NCBI RefSeq assembly: GCF_008368715.1
Contig: NZ_SMRS01000009.1
Span: 49,942 to 113,941 of the forward strand
Reading direction: 5' to 3'
Source of the DNA: Nitrincola tapanii
Lineage (GTDB): Bacteria > Pseudomonadota > Gammaproteobacteria > Pseudomonadales > Balneatricaceae
Length of the DNA: 64,000 nt
Shown: positions 1 to 11,995 of the stretch, in pieces
Position numbering within the stretch: position 1 is the first letter of the stretch
Layout of the letters: each line of letters starts with the position of its first letter
Position numbers and translations under genes: made by a program
Notes under the pieces: generated by a model
The model's input: the letters and a program-made list of their open reading frames with translations, nothing else
What the model was told of the DNA's origin: nothing
Databases searched by the model: none

Positions 1-261
1 GCCTGCGTAGTCTGCGCCAAAATGATCGTTTGTTACCCACTCGTCGCCAGTCAGATAACAATGATTAAGGCAACAAAGAATTGATTTCCAAGTCATCTGT
101 TCGTCACACGCCGTGCGTAATCTAAGCTCAATTTGTTCGTTTGGATGTTTGTAATCCGTCGCAGAATCGGTTAAAAAATGATCTGGGACTTTTTACAGCA
201 AGATGCTTTAAACATCCCTAAAGCATCGTCCATATCTGCAAAACAGATCGGAGCCTAGACT
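1..261. other. Left-edge flank, possible gene remnant(s)
   Basis: No complete gene is visible here. On the plus strand a frame open from the window edge ends with TAA at 66-68 and reads as a plausible basic C-terminal tail (ending RRQSDNND), so it may be the last 21 codons of an upstream gene. On the minus strand another frame is open from about 192 to the window edge without a clear start. The two overlap, so at most one is real. The remaining 190 bases upstream of the small gene at 262 would hold its promoter, but I cannot assign -35/-10 boxes with confidence. Confidence 0.3.
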
Positions 262-468
262 ATGCTGATACGCGCTGAGCAGGATCTCAACCCTATCGAG
301 ACCGAAGTATTCGACCTCTTAGTGGGCTATGACATCGAAGAGAAAAATCGTCGTAAGCAATTGGCCTCCAAACGCCTTCTTGAAGCCAGACGTGCTATCG
401 AAAAGAAGCGTGAAGAAGAAGCCTTAGCCACTTATGTCGATCAGGAGCGCTGGTTCGATAACGACTAG
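262..468 (+). CDS. Small charged protein, PA3496-like family
   Basis: A 68-residue protein with no signal peptide or membrane segment. The N-terminal third is acidic; residues about 27-57 are very rich in Arg, Lys and Glu and should form one long amphipathic helix. The pattern (an RRKQLASKRLLEARRAIE core followed by an acidic C-terminus) resembles the small PA3496 family of Pseudomonas and relatives, annotated as putative envelope integrity proteins; the biochemical role is unknown. The ATG is preceded by GGAG with an 8-base spacer, a good ribosome site. It is transcribed towards glmS, and the two genes share the hairpin near 500 as a convergent terminator. Gene reality is likely; the family assignment is from memory of sequence style. 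Confidence 0.62.
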   Translation: MLIRAEQDLNPIETEVFDLLVGYDIEEKNRRKQLASKRLLEARRAIEKKREEEALATYVDQERWFDND

Positions 469-493
469 CCGCCTCAGTCTCTCTTCTAGACAG

Positions 494-519
494 AAAAAAG
501 CCAGTGGGTGAGCACTGGC
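494..519 (-). terminator. Rho-independent terminator of glmS (possibly bidirectional)
   Basis: Perfect 7-bp stem GCCAGTG / CACTGGC (500-506 and 513-519) with a 6-base loop. Read on the minus strand it is followed by six T residues (494-499), 29 bases past the glmS stop. On the plus strand the hairpin is followed by TTAGGTTTTT, so it can also end the small gene at 262-468. Confidence 0.85.
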
Positions 520-548
520 CTTAGGTTTTTGACTGCTTGAGTCCAGCA

Positions 549-2375
549 CTACTCAACGGTAACCGATTTCGCTAAATTGCGCGGTTGATCCACATCCGTT
601 CCCTTAATCACAGCGACATGATACGACAACAACTGAAGTGGCAGAGTATACAAAATCGGTTCCATCAAGCGTGAGACTGGGGGTAGTGAAATCACACTGA
701 TCCCTTCTTCCTGCTGAATACTTTGTCGATCGCCACTGAACACAAAGAGCTCACCCCCGCGCGCGCGGACTTCCTGCAGATTGGCTTTTAATTTATCCAG
801 CATCGAATTCTTTGGAGCGACCGCAACCACCGGCATCTCTTTATCCACCAAGGCCAGAGGGCCATGTTTCAACTCACCGGCTGGGTAAGCTTCCGCATGA
901 ATATAAGAAATCTCTTTCAGCTTTAATGCGCCTTCCATCGCGACTGGATAGAGGCTACCTCGACCTAAAAAGAGAGTATGATGTTTTTCAGCAAAGGCTT
1001 GGCTCATCTCCTCAATTTGTGAGTCGAGTTTGAGGAGATCTTGCATCTGCTCAGGCAGCGCTAACAGATTCTGAACTATCTCCGCCTCCTGCTCTGAGCT
1101 TAAACCATGCCGTCGAGCCAAGGCCAAAGTGGTCAGCATTAACGCCACCAACTGTGAAGTAAAAGCTTTAGTCGAAGCAACGCCTATTTCAGGACCCGCA
1201 TTGGTCATCAAAGACAGATCGGTTTCACGCACCAACGAACTGCCTGGAACATTACAGATTGCCAGCGAAGATAAAACGCGTCCTTTGACTTCACGCAAAG
1301 CAGCCAGCGTATCTGCTGTTTCGCCCGACTGAGACAAACAAATTAATAAAGTGTCTTGCGGTATCACCACTGAACGATAACGAAACTCACTGGCAACCTC
1401 CACGTGGCAAGGAATACCCGCTAACTCTTCAATCCAATAACGTGCCACCATCCCCGCATGATAACTGGTACCACAGGCGAGCAGTTGCACGCTTTTGACT
1501 TGATCAAAAACCTCGGCGGCAGCGACACCAAAGGCCTGTTCCAGAAGATGATCCTTGTAAACGCGCCCTTCCAGTACTTGGCGCATCACTTGTGGCTGCT
1601 CATAGATCTCTTTCAGCATAAAATGCTTAAACGGGCCTTTCTCCGCAGCAGCACCTGTGTGCTCATAAAGATGGACAGCACGCTCCACGGCATGATCTTG
1701 ATCGTCATGAACTTTAATGCCGCTACAGCTCAGCTCTGCAATATCACCATCTTCCAAAAACATAAAACGATCTGTCACGGGCAAAAGGGCAAGCTGATCT
1801 GAAGCGATGAAGTTTTCCCCCATGCCCACACCTATTACCAGAGGGCTGCCTTTACGTGCCGCCAGCAATTTATCGGGCTGTTGACGATGCATAATACCCA
1901 GAGCAAAGGCACCTTCTAGCTCTGCTAAGGTGGCGCGTAAGGCTGTGTAGAGCTCGCCACTTTGCCGATAATTCAAATCCAAAAGATGCGCGACAACCTC
2001 AGTATCCGTGTCGGAACTGAACACATATCCCTGAGCTTGTAACGCTGCCTTAATCACCTCGTAGTTTTCAATGATACCGTTATGCACTACAGCTAACTCC
2101 GCGCCAGACATGTGTGGATGTGCATTGGCTTCAGTGGGTTTGCCATGAGTCGCCCAACGGGTATGAGCGATGCCTAAGTTGCCGATAACCGGCTCCTGCG
2201 CAAGCGCATCTGCTAGTGCCTGCACCTTACCAGCCCGACGTACACGTGTAATACCCTGTGTATTCAGCAACGCCATACCCGCAGAGTCATACCCGCGATA
2301 CTCAAGACGACGTAATCCTTCTAATAAAATCTCAGCAACCGGTCTAACAGCGATCGCACCGACGATTCCACACAT
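549..2375 (-). CDS. glmS: Glutamine--fructose-6-phosphate aminotransferase (isomerizing)
   Basis: Makes glucosamine-6-phosphate from fructose-6-phosphate and glutamine, the first committed step to UDP-GlcNAc for peptidoglycan and LPS. The 608 residues match the usual length (about 609). The N-terminus MCGIVGA gives the catalytic Cys after Met removal. The class II amidotransferase domain (about 1-220) shows RLEYRGYDSAG and HTRWATHGKP. Two SIS sugar-isomerase domains follow, the first with ACGTSYHAG near residue 300 and SQSGETADT. The protein ends with the conserved DQPRNLAKSVTVE. It lies 10 bases downstream of glmU, so the two are an operon, as in many Gammaproteobacteria. I see no GlmZ-type target site that I could defend. 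Confidence 0.98.
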   Translation of the reverse strand: MCGIVGAIAVRPVAEILLEGLRRLEYRGYDSAGMALLNTQGITRVRRAGKVQALADALAQEPVIGNLGIAHTRWATHGKPTEANAHPHMSGAELAVVHNGIIENYEVIKAALQAQGYVFSSDTDTEVVAHLLDLNYRQSGELYTALRATLAELEGAFALGIMHRQQPDKLLAARKGSPLVIGVGMGENFIASDQLALLPVTDRFMFLEDGDIAELSCSGIKVHDDQDHAVERAVHLYEHTGAAAEKGPFKHFMLKEIYEQPQVMRQVLEGRVYKDHLLEQAFGVAAAEVFDQVKSVQLLACGTSYHAGMVARYWIEELAGIPCHVEVASEFRYRSVVIPQDTLLICLSQSGETADTLAALREVKGRVLSSLAICNVPGSSLVRETDLSLMTNAGPEIGVASTKAFTSQLVALMLTTLALARRHGLSSEQEAEIVQNLLALPEQMQDLLKLDSQIEEMSQAFAEKHHTLFLGRGSLYPVAMEGALKLKEISYIHAEAYPAGELKHGPLALVDKEMPVVAVAPKNSMLDKLKANLQEVRARGGELFVFSGDRQSIQQEEGISVISLPPVSRLMEPILYTLPLQLLSYHVAVIKGTDVDQPRNLAKSVTVE

Positions 2376-2385
2376 GCCCTGCTCC

Positions 2386-3768
2386 TTATTTTTCGCGCTT
2401 AGTTGGACGCGTCCAGTTGTCTAGGTTACGTTGTTTCGCACGCGCCACAGCTAATTGCCCAGCTTCGACCGCTTTATTTAAAGTGGAACCTGCCCCTACG
2501 GTGGCATTTGCACCCACTTTAACCGGTGCAACCAGAGCGGTGTTGGAGCCGATGAAGGCTCCGTCTTCTATCTCAGTCAGAGACTTATTCACACCATCGT
2601 AGTTGCAGGTAATGGTACCCGCACCGATGTTCACCTCTGAACCTATCTGGGCATCTCCGATATAACTGAGATGATTCACTTTACTGCCCCGACCTATAAC
2701 AGACTTCTTCACTTCCACGAAATTACCAATACGGGTTTGAGTCGCTAAATCCGTACCCGGACGTAAGCGCGCAAAGGGCCCAATCGTTGCCTGAGCACCT
2801 ACTTGCGCGCCTTCAATCACGCTATTCGCTTCAATGCGTGTGTAGGCACCTATATGGCTGTTACGTATCAGGCAATTTGGACCTATGACAACCCCTTCTT
2901 CTAAAATCACCTCACCCTCGAACACACAGTTAATATCAATACTGATATCTATCTCGTGCTTGAGTGATCCTCTTAGATCAAAGCGCTGTGGGTCCGCCAG
3001 ACTCACACCTGCCGCCATCAAAGCTTGCGCTTGACGCATTTGATACCAACGCTCCAGAGCCGCTAATTGACTGCGCGTATTCACGCCCTGAACTTCCTCT
3101 TCCGCTTGCGGCTGTAATGCCCGAATACGCACTCCTTCTTCCGCAGCCATAGCAATGATATCCGTGAGATAGTATTCACCCTGCGCGTTGTTGGCTGACA
3201 AGCGCGGCAACCAGTCGGCTAAAGCCTCGGCCTTAACTGCCATAATGCCGGTATTCACCTCAGCAATTGCCTTTTGTGCATCGGTAGCGTCCTTATGCTC
3301 AACAATCGCGACCACATCCCCCACCGGACTGCGCAAAATACGTCCGTAACCCGCGGGGTCTGCAAGATTTACAGTTAAGAGTGCAAGATCACCCTGCTGA
3401 GCCACACTTACCATTGAGTTTAAGAGTGACGACGGTGTTAAAGGCACATCCCCATACAGAATCAACACGACGGAATCTTTAGCACAAGCAGGCAAGGCTT
3501 GAGCGACCGCATGGCCAGTGCCTAATTGCTCACGCTGCCAGGCAATCTGAATAGGTTGCGCACTGATTGTTTCGCTCTGAATGTAGTCCACCAGTTGATC
3601 ACCACCGTGGCCCACCACCAGGTGCAGACGTGCATCCTGTAGTTGTGCAGCGCTGTTCAGCACATGGCGTAACAAGGGTTGGCCCGCAAGCGGATGCATC
3701 ACTTTGGGTAGGGTAGACTTCATCCGGCTTCCCTGTCCGGCCGCAAGAACGATAACATCGATAGACAT
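2386..3768 (-). CDS. glmU: Bifunctional UDP-GlcNAc pyrophosphorylase / glucosamine-1-P acetyltransferase
   Basis: Acetylates glucosamine-1-phosphate and couples it to UTP, giving UDP-GlcNAc in the cytoplasm. The 460 residues are the standard length. The N-terminal uridylyltransferase domain opens with LAAGQGSRMKS (residues 8-18). The C-terminal half (from about 250) is a left-handed beta-helix of hexapeptide repeats with the acetyltransferase motifs RPGTDL, NHLSYIGDA and GAGTITCNYDG. It is followed 10 bases later by glmS. It starts about 70 bases beyond the atpC terminator on the same strand, so it could be expressed separately from the atp operon or by read-through. Confidence 0.98.
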   Translation of the reverse strand: MSIDVIVLAAGQGSRMKSTLPKVMHPLAGQPLLRHVLNSAAQLQDARLHLVVGHGGDQLVDYIQSETISAQPIQIAWQREQLGTGHAVAQALPACAKDSVVLILYGDVPLTPSSLLNSMVSVAQQGDLALLTVNLADPAGYGRILRSPVGDVVAIVEHKDATDAQKAIAEVNTGIMAVKAEALADWLPRLSANNAQGEYYLTDIIAMAAEEGVRIRALQPQAEEEVQGVNTRSQLAALERWYQMRQAQALMAAGVSLADPQRFDLRGSLKHEIDISIDINCVFEGEVILEEGVVIGPNCLIRNSHIGAYTRIEANSVIEGAQVGAQATIGPFARLRPGTDLATQTRIGNFVEVKKSVIGRGSKVNHLSYIGDAQIGSEVNIGAGTITCNYDGVNKSLTEIEDGAFIGSNTALVAPVKVGANATVGAGSTLNKAVEAGQLAVARAKQRNLDNWTRPTKREK

Positions 3769-3839
3769 GAGTGAAGACCCAGTGTGTAGAATGGATGTAA
3801 GATTTTACCAGAAACCCGCTGAGCTGGGAGCTAAAACGC

Positions 3840-3863
3840 AAAAAGCAGCCCGAAGGCTGCTTT
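3840..3863 (-). terminator. Rho-independent terminator of the atp operon
   Basis: Stem AAAGCAGCC / GGCTGCTTT (3842-3850, 3855-3863) closed by a stable TTCG-type tetraloop on the minus strand, followed by a T run (A residues at 3840-3844 on the plus strand). It sits about 20 bases past the atpC stop. Confidence 0.88.
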
Positions 3864-3883
3864 GTATGCAATCAAAGTTCGAC

Positions 3884-4309
3884 TTATTTGCCGAGCTTTT
3901 TCTTGATCTGCTGCAGGGTACGCAGCTGTGCTGCTGCTTCTGCCAGCTGAGTTGCCGCACGTGAGTACTGGAACTCGCCTGACTTGTCTGCAATCGCATG
4001 TTGTGCGTGCTTCTGAGCTTCAAGAGCTGCGGCTTCATCCAGATCTTTAGCATGCAGAGCCGTGTCTGCTAATACCGTGACCTTGAAGGGCTGCACCTCG
4101 ATGAAACCACCGGACACATAAAACACGTCCTGTTCGCCACCCTGCTTGCGCAGTTCGATCGGGCCTGGTTTCAGTTCCGTTAACAGCGGAGTGTGACCGG
4201 GCATAATACCCAGGTCACCCAGGCTACCTGTCACTGAAACGAACTCGACCAGACCAGAGAAGATCTCTTCTTCCGCACTGACGATTTCGCATTGAACAGT
4301 TACAGCCAT
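3884..4309 (-). CDS. atpC: F1Fo ATP synthase subunit epsilon
   Basis: Central-stalk subunit that links the gamma shaft to the c-ring and can inhibit ATP hydrolysis. The 141 residues fit the bacterial family (about 139). The N-terminal beta-sandwich (about 1-85) includes the family motif [19 protein letters not shown]. The C-terminal two-helix arm (about 88-139) is Ala-rich and charged. It is the last gene of the operon, directly before a rho-independent terminator, and 33 bases downstream of atpD. Confidence 0.97.
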   Translation of the reverse strand: MAVTVQCEIVSAEEEIFSGLVEFVSVTGSLGDLGIMPGHTPLLTELKPGPIELRKQGGEQDVFYVSGGFIEVQPFKVTVLADTALHAKDLDEAAALEAQKHAQHAIADKSGEFQYSRAATQLAEAAAQLRTLQQIKKKLGK

Positions 4310-4342
4310 GTTGATTACCTCTTAATAAGGTTCCGCCAGAAC

Positions 4343-5734
<1,392 letters not shown>

Positions 5735-5759
5735 TTAACGTTTAAACCTGTTCACTGTA

Positions 5760-6629
5760 TTAAACAGCAGCAGCACCGCTAACGATCTCAGAAATTTCCT
5801 GAGTAATCGCTGCCTGACGAGCTTTGTTGTAAACCATCTTCAGCTCGTCGATCAAATTGCCCGCGTTGTCTGTTGCGTTCTTCATCGCTAGCATTCGCGC
5901 TGCCTGCTCACAGGCAATGTTCTCAATAACCGCTTGATAGACGACAGATTCTACGTAGCGAATGAAAAGTGCTTCGAGAAGCTCTTTTGCATCGGGCTCG
6001 TAAAGGTAATCCCAGCTGCGATTGAGCCGTTCATCTTTTTCGTCTTCGCTCGCTTTCGCTGGCAGGATCTGCTCAACTGTCGGCTTCTGGGTCATGGTAT
6101 TCACGAACTCGTTAGAGACGATGAATATCTTGTCCAGCTTGCCCTCTTCAAAGGCATTTAGCATCACCTTGACAGAACCAATCAGGTCCGCCAATTCAGG
6201 GGTATCACCCAGATGCCCTTTTGCAGCAACAACGTTGCCACCGAAGTTCTTGAAGAAGGTAATCGCTTTATTTCCCAGTGCACAGATATCAATCTCAACA
6301 TTCTGTGAATGGTACTCTTTCATAGCACTGACAGCTGTTTTGAACGTGTTGACGTTCAGACCGCCACACAAACCACGATCCGTAGAAACGATGATAAAAC
6401 CCACGCGTTTCACTTCACGTTCTTGCATGTACAGATGGTTATACTCAGGATTGGCCGTTGCCAAATGCTGGATAACCCCCTTGATACCGTTTGCATACGG
6501 GCGGGAAGCTTTCATGCGATCCTGAGCTTTACGCATTTTTGACGCAGCCACCATTTCCATGGCGCTGGTAATCTTGCGTGTGCTACCGATGCTCGCAATC
6601 TGTGTCTTAATCTCTTTTCCGACTGCCAT
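5760..6629 (-). CDS. atpG: F1Fo ATP synthase subunit gamma
   Basis: Rotary shaft of F1. The 289 residues match E. coli AtpG (287). The N-terminal helix begins [14 protein letters not shown] with [18 protein letters not shown], and the C-terminal helix ends [21 protein letters not shown]; together these form the coiled-coil axle. The Rossmann-like middle contains [13 protein letters not shown]. It is separated from atpA by an unusual 94-base gap carrying two strong hairpins (see the hairpin entry at 6661-6717). Confidence 0.99.
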   Translation of the reverse strand: MAVGKEIKTQIASIGSTRKITSAMEMVAASKMRKAQDRMKASRPYANGIKGVIQHLATANPEYNHLYMQEREVKRVGFIIVSTDRGLCGGLNVNTFKTAVSAMKEYHSQNVEIDICALGNKAITFFKNFGGNVVAAKGHLGDTPELADLIGSVKVMLNAFEEGKLDKIFIVSNEFVNTMTQKPTVEQILPAKASEDEKDERLNRSWDYLYEPDAKELLEALFIRYVESVVYQAVIENIACEQAARMLAMKNATDNAGNLIDELKMVYNKARQAAITQEISEIVSGAAAV

Positions 6630-6660
6630 AAGTTCCGCCTCTGATCCTAACTCAGTCTAA

Positions 6661-6717
6661 GAGTCTACACCCGTTTAGGATGTAGACTCGCATACTCAGA
6701 AAAGTCTATGACTTTTC
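6661..6717 (-). repeat. Two consecutive inverted repeats between atpA and atpG
   Basis: Immediately after the atpA stop the transcript can form GAAAAGTC-ATA-GACTTTTC (6699-6717, perfect 8-bp stem, 3-base loop), then GAGTCTACA-N11-TGTAGACTC (6661-6689, perfect 9-bp stem). Neither is followed by a convincing T run, and atpG continues the operon, so these are more likely RNA processing or stability elements than terminators. That role is inferred. Confidence 0.75.
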
Positions 6718-6723
6718 GAGTGA

Positions 6724-8268
6724 TTACCAAGTCTGGGTAGATTTGAACTTATCGATGCCAGCTTTGAATTTCGCAGAGATTTCATCGTTGAAATCACCGG
6801 AAGCATTGATCGACTTCATCAGATCAGCATATTCGCTGTTGAAGAAAGAGATCAGAGCAGATTCAAACGCACTGATTTTGTTCAGTTCTACATCTTTCAG
6901 GTAGCCTTCGTTGGCCGCAAACAGGCTCAAGCCCATTTCCGCTACAGACATCGGTGAGTACTGATTCTGTTTCATCAGTTCTGTCACGCGCTGACCGTGC
7001 TCCAACTGTGCGCGGGTTGCTTCGTCCAAATCGGAAGCAAACTGAGCAAAGGCCGCCAACTCACGGTACTGTGCCAATGCCAGACGCACACCACCACCCA
7101 GCTTTTTGATGATCTTAGTCTGAGCGGCGCCCCCTACACGGGATACAGACAGACCGGCGTTGATCGCAGGACGGATACCGGAGTTAAACAGATCAGACTC
7201 TAGGAAGATCTGGCCATCGGTAATCGAAATTACGTTGGTTGGTACGAACGCCGAAACGTCACCACCCTGAGTTTCGATTACAGGCAGAGCTGTCAGAGAA
7301 CCTGTTTGGCCTTTAACTTCGCCATTCGTGAACTTCTCAACATAATCTTCGTTTACACGAGCAGCACGCTCAAGCAGACGAGAATGGAGATAGAACACGT
7401 CACCTGGATAAGCTTCACGTCCTGGTGGACGACGCAGCAACAGGGAGATCTGACGATACGCCCAAGCCTGCTTAGTCAAGTCATCATAAATGATTAGGGC
7501 GTCTTCACCACGATCACGGAAGTACTCCCCCATGGTGCAACCAGAATAAGGTGCTAAGAACAGCATAGATGCTGGATCTGCAGCACCGGCAGCGACAACA
7601 ATGGTGTGATCCATTGCACCGTGCTCTTCCAGTTTGCGTACCACGTTAGCGATAGTAGACTGCTTCTGACCTACGGCGACGTAGATACACTTAATGCCAG
7701 TCCCTTTCTGGTTGATGATCGCATCGATCGCGATTGCTGATTTACCAACCTGACGGTCACCGATGATCAACTCACGCTGACCACGTCCAACCGGTACCAT
7801 CGCATCAATTGCCTTCAGACCTGTCTGTACAGGCTGATCAACTGACTTACGAGCAATTACGCCCGGTGCTACTTTTTCAACAGCATCCGTCAGTTTGGTA
7901 TTGATTGGGCCTTTACCATCAATCGGGTTACCCAGCGCGTCAACAACGCGGCCAAGCAGTTCAGGACCCACAGGTACTTCAAGAATACGACCTGTGCAGC
8001 GAGCAGTCATGCCCTCTACCAGACCTTGATAATCACCCAGAACCACAGCACCGACAGAGTCGCGCTCAAGGTTCAGAGCCATACCATAGATACCACCTGG
8101 GAACTCGATCATTTCGCCGTACATTACATCGGCCAGACCGTGAATCAGGATGATACCATCAGATACGCTTACGATTGTGCCCTCATTACGGGCTTCAGAA
8201 GACACATCCAGTTTTTCGATGCGCTTCTTGAGAATCTCGCTGATCTCAGATGGATTCAGTTGCTGCAT
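6724..8268 (-). CDS. atpA: F1Fo ATP synthase subunit alpha
   Basis: Non-catalytic nucleotide-binding subunit of F1. The 514 residues are standard (E. coli 513). It starts [18 protein letters not shown]. The P-loop [13 protein letters not shown] lies near residue 169, and the arginine-finger segment [10 protein letters not shown] near 370-376. Upstream atpH ends 15 bases before the start. It is part of the atpIBEFHAGDC operon. Confidence 0.99.
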   Translation of the reverse strand: MQQLNPSEISEILKKRIEKLDVSSEARNEGTIVSVSDGIILIHGLADVMYGEMIEFPGGIYGMALNLERDSVGAVVLGDYQGLVEGMTARCTGRILEVPVGPELLGRVVDALGNPIDGKGPINTKLTDAVEKVAPGVIARKSVDQPVQTGLKAIDAMVPVGRGQRELIIGDRQVGKSAIAIDAIINQKGTGIKCIYVAVGQKQSTIANVVRKLEEHGAMDHTIVVAAGAADPASMLFLAPYSGCTMGEYFRDRGEDALIIYDDLTKQAWAYRQISLLLRRPPGREAYPGDVFYLHSRLLERAARVNEDYVEKFTNGEVKGQTGSLTALPVIETQGGDVSAFVPTNVISITDGQIFLESDLFNSGIRPAINAGLSVSRVGGAAQTKIIKKLGGGVRLALAQYRELAAFAQFASDLDEATRAQLEHGQRVTELMKQNQYSPMSVAEMGLSLFAANEGYLKDVELNKISAFESALISFFNSEYADLMKSINASGDFNDEISAKFKAGIDKFKSTQTW

Positions 8269-8283
8269 TGTTATTCCCCATAC

Positions 8284-8820
8284 TCAGGAATTCATCGCTT
8301 CGGCCAGTTTCGCCAATTTCGCGCGAACCGAACCGTCGATCACAAGGTCATTTGCGCGAAGGATGATTCCTCCCAGAATGGACTGATCCACCTGAGAAGT
8401 AATTTTGACTTCGCGTCCCAGTTTGGAGCGCAGTGCTTGAGCCAGTGTATCAACCAGTTGCGGATCCAACTCATAAGCAGTCGTCATATCAACATCGACT
8501 GACTTTTCATGCTCAGCTTTGAGCTGGTCGAACTGTACTGAAATTTTGGGAAGCAGAGCCAGACGCTGATTTTCAGCCAGCAGATAAATAAAGTTCTTAC
8601 CTGCATCGTCTAGTTTTTTGTCACAGACTGAGATGATCAGCTGTGCTTTCTGTTCCGCACTCAGTGAAGGCGTTCCAAGAACTCGCTTCATTTCGCTGTC
8701 ATTCACAACGACCGCTGTAAATGAGAGCATTTCTGACCACTGATCGAGGCCGCCCTTATTCAGCGCAAACTCAAACGCTGCTTTGGTATAAGGCCGTGCG
8801 ATTGTGTTGAGTTCAGCCAT
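8284..8820 (-). CDS. atpH: F1Fo ATP synthase subunit delta
   Basis: Peripheral-stalk subunit joining the b dimer to the top of F1. 178 residues from the preferred ATG; an adjacent in-frame ATG at 8823 would add one Met. I chose the inner ATG because the GAGG ribosome site lies only 3 bases from the outer one. The N-terminal six-helix domain begins ELNTIARPYTKAAFEFA, typical of the family, and the C-terminal part contains DQSILGGIILRANDLVIDGS, the conserved OSCP/delta signature. It lies 12 bases downstream of atpF. Confidence 0.97.
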   Translation of the reverse strand: MAELNTIARPYTKAAFEFALNKGGLDQWSEMLSFTAVVVNDSEMKRVLGTPSLSAEQKAQLIISVCDKKLDDAGKNFIYLLAENQRLALLPKISVQFDQLKAEHEKSVDVDMTTAYELDPQLVDTLAQALRSKLGREVKITSQVDQSILGGIILRANDLVIDGSVRAKLAKLAEAMNS

Positions 8821-8832
8821 CATAAACCTCGC

Positions 8833-9303
8833 TTAAAGCTCAGCGGCCAGTTTTTCAACTAGCTTGACATGTGCTTTTTGGTCAACAGAGGCTTCCAAAA
8901 TCTTCTCAGCGCCAGCAAAAGCCAGGACTGCAACCTGTGCACGGAGAGCTTCCTTCGCACGGTTAATGTCCTGCTCGATTTCGGCTTGAGCAGCGGCTTT
9001 CACGCGCTCAGCTTCAACACGAGCCTGTTCTTTTGCTTCTTCGATGATAAGGTTAGCGCGCTTGTTGGCCTGTTCAATGATGGCAGCAGCCTGGATCTTG
9101 CTTTCACGCAGATCATCTGCCACTCGCTCTTGAGCCAGTTTCAGATCACGTTCAGCACGATCAGCTGCATCCAAACCTTCGGCAATCTTCTTCTTACGCT
9201 CTGCCATGGCAGCCGTAATCGGCGGCCATACATATTTCATGCAGAACATGACAAAGATCGCGAACGCTATGGCCTGACCAATGATGGTGAGATTAATATT
9301 CAC
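8833..9303 (-). CDS. atpF: F1Fo ATP synthase subunit b
   Basis: Peripheral-stalk subunit. The 156 residues are exactly the usual length. A single N-terminal membrane segment (about 5-26, [20 protein letters not shown]) precedes one long charged, Ala-rich helix that dimerises in the cytoplasm. The family motif KYVWPPI lies at about 23-29. It is placed between atpE and atpH as expected. Confidence 0.98.
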   Translation of the reverse strand: MNINLTIIGQAIAFAIFVMFCMKYVWPPITAAMAERKKKIAEGLDAADRAERDLKLAQERVADDLRESKIQAAAIIEQANKRANLIIEEAKEQARVEAERVKAAAQAEIEQDINRAKEALRAQVAVLAFAGAEKILEASVDQKAHVKLVEKLAAEL

Positions 9304-9375
9304 GCCATTACCCCTCGCGGTTGATTTGTATGGTTAAGACCCTAAGGCCAGCCCCAAAGGTATAATTACCGGCTA

Positions 9376-9618
<243 letters not shown>

Positions 9619-9673
9619 TCAAAGGTTAAAGTTAAATGAAAACCAGTTTTTAAGTTCAGCACTGACCAGTAGA

Positions 9674-10504
<831 letters not shown>

Positions 10505-10514
10505 TTACTCTCAG

Positions 10515-10961
10515 TCAAAGTTTTTGGAATCGGTTATTCATTTTTAACTGCAAATACCAACCGGATAGCTGCAGCAGAATATAGGTGGTGAACAGGGCAA
10601 ACCCATTCAACGGACTGACCCATGCAAAGGTCAGACTGAAGAGGGCGATGGCTAACAGCACTTTCCCCACTTCACTTGTGTATACATTGGCTAAGATCTG
10701 CTTTGGTGATCTCAACTGACCTTTCGCTAACACTCTTAGACTGAACCAGGCGGCTGGAATGATATAGAGCAGGCCACCAATAAATGCTGAATAGGCTGAG
10801 GTAAAGTCTTTCAGCATCAACAACAAGGATATCGCGCTAGTCAGTGCAAGTTGCAGAAGATGCACTTGCAGTTGACTTCGTGACAACTGCTGGTTTTGTT
10901 TGCTTTGGCCTAAACCAAGACCTGCAGTGTTCATCAATTTCTGTCGATCCTGTTGTATCAT
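10515..10961 (-). CDS. atpI: ATP synthase assembly protein I
   Basis: First gene of the atp operon; AtpI-type proteins help assemble the c-ring or Fo but are not part of the final enzyme. 148 residues with a polar N-terminus (about 1-33) and four hydrophobic segments, including the central FIGGLLYIIPAAWF motif characteristic of this family. Sequence conservation in the family is low; the identification rests on this motif, the topology and the position directly before atpB. Confidence 0.9.
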   Translation of the reverse strand: MIQQDRQKLMNTAGLGLGQSKQNQQLSRSQLQVHLLQLALTSAISLLLMLKDFTSAYSAFIGGLLYIIPAAWFSLRVLAKGQLRSPKQILANVYTSEVGKVLLAIALFSLTFAWVSPLNGFALFTTYILLQLSGWYLQLKMNNRFQKL

Positions 10962-10990
10962 TTTTGGGTCGCAGTCTTTTCAGTCGGGCG

Positions 10991-11019
10991 ATTATAGGGG
11001 TTATACCCTGCTGACTCAA
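10991..11019 (-). promoter_or_regulatory. Sigma-70 promoter of the atp operon
   Basis: On the minus strand TTGAGT (11014-11019) and TATAAT (10991-10996) are separated by exactly 17 bases. The -10 is a perfect consensus and the -35 matches 4 of 6. It lies about 30 bases upstream of the atpI start and outside parB, so the atp operon should be transcribed independently of mnmG-rsmG-parAB. Confidence 0.8.
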
Positions 11020-11075
11020 CAGCTGTATCACCGCTCTAGCACTAAGGTCTTAAGCTTCTTGGCCCGAGGCAGCAG

Positions 11076-11993
11076 TTATTCTATACCCTTCTGAAGATGC
11101 TGTAAGATCGCTTCAAGCTGCTCATCAGAACTGAAACGAATACTGATCTGCCCTTTGCCCTGAGCACTGGCAGATATTTTCACTGGGGCGGCCAGCAAAC
11201 GCGATAAACTTCCCGACAGATCTTGATAAGCATTGCCAACTGGGGGTTTCGCTTTAGGTGCTAAGGCCGATTCACCCTGCTGCAAACGTTTCACCCGCAA
11301 TTCAGTTTCGCGTACTGACAAGGCTTCTGCAATCACGCACCGCGCTAATTCCACCTGTTGCTCAGGCACTAAGGTTAACAATGCACGAGCATGACCCATA
11401 TCCAGGTCACCGCGCTCTAACCACTCCTTAACCTGATCTTCGAGTTGCATCAAACGCAGAAGATTGGCAATGGTGGAGCGTGATTTACCTACTGCATCAG
11501 CGACAGCCTGCTGAGTTAATCCAAACTCTTGCTGTAAGCGCTGGAGCGCTATCGCTTCTTCCATTGGATTTAGATTTTCACGCTGAATATTTTCGATCAG
11601 CGCCATAGCAATCGCGGCTTCATCTGGGACATCACGAATGAGCACCGGAATCTGCTGTAAACCTGCAATACCGGCGGCACGCCAGCGCCTTTCACCGGCG
11701 ATGATTTCATACTGTTGCTCGGCAATGGGACGCACAATAATCGGCTGCATCACCCCCTGTTGGCGGATGGACTCAGCCAACTCCTCCAGAGCTTGGGGTG
11801 ACATATCACGACGTGGCTGGTAACGGCCTCTTTCGATCTGATTCAAACTTAAATAACACAGGTCTGATGCGCGACTGGCTTCAGCACTCTTCTGTTCTTG
11901 CGTTTCTGGGGTCAGGCTGACAGCAGGTTCATCACTCAAGCCAGATAATAGAGCATCCAGGCCACGTCCGAGGCCACGTTTTTTAATGACCAT
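11076..11993 (-). CDS. parB: Chromosome partitioning protein ParB (CTP-dependent DNA clamp)
   Basis: Binds parS sites near the origin, loads as a CTP-dependent sliding clamp and organises origin segregation with ParA. 305 residues. The N-terminal ParB/Srx domain holds the CTP-binding GERRWRAA motif (about 103-110) after PIIVRPI. The central helix-turn-helix is LTQQAVADAVGKSRSTIANL. The C-terminal dimerisation domain ends with HLQKGIE. It starts 2 bases after the parA stop. Likely targets are the parS sites at 36823 and 37148. Confidence 0.97.
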   Translation of the reverse strand: MVIKKRGLGRGLDALLSGLSDEPAVSLTPETQEQKSAEASRASDLCYLSLNQIERGRYQPRRDMSPQALEELAESIRQQGVMQPIIVRPIAEQQYEIIAGERRWRAAGIAGLQQIPVLIRDVPDEAAIAMALIENIQRENLNPMEEAIALQRLQQEFGLTQQAVADAVGKSRSTIANLLRLMQLEDQVKEWLERGDLDMGHARALLTLVPEQQVELARCVIAEALSVRETELRVKRLQQGESALAPKAKPPVGNAYQDLSGSLSRLLAAPVKISASAQGKGQISIRFSSDEQLEAILQHLQKGIE

Positions 11994-11995
11994 AA

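Noticed and set aside
1..192. Minus-strand open frame running off the left edge
   Set aside because: 64 codons without a stop, but no good start or ribosome site and no recognised motif; a short open frame of this length can arise by chance, and a plus-strand tail overlaps it.
1396..1411. CACGTG core inside glmS as a parS site
   Set aside because: Only the core matches; the outer arms differ.
6022..6525. 167-codon plus-strand frame opposite atpG
   Set aside because: Antisense shadow of a highly conserved gene.
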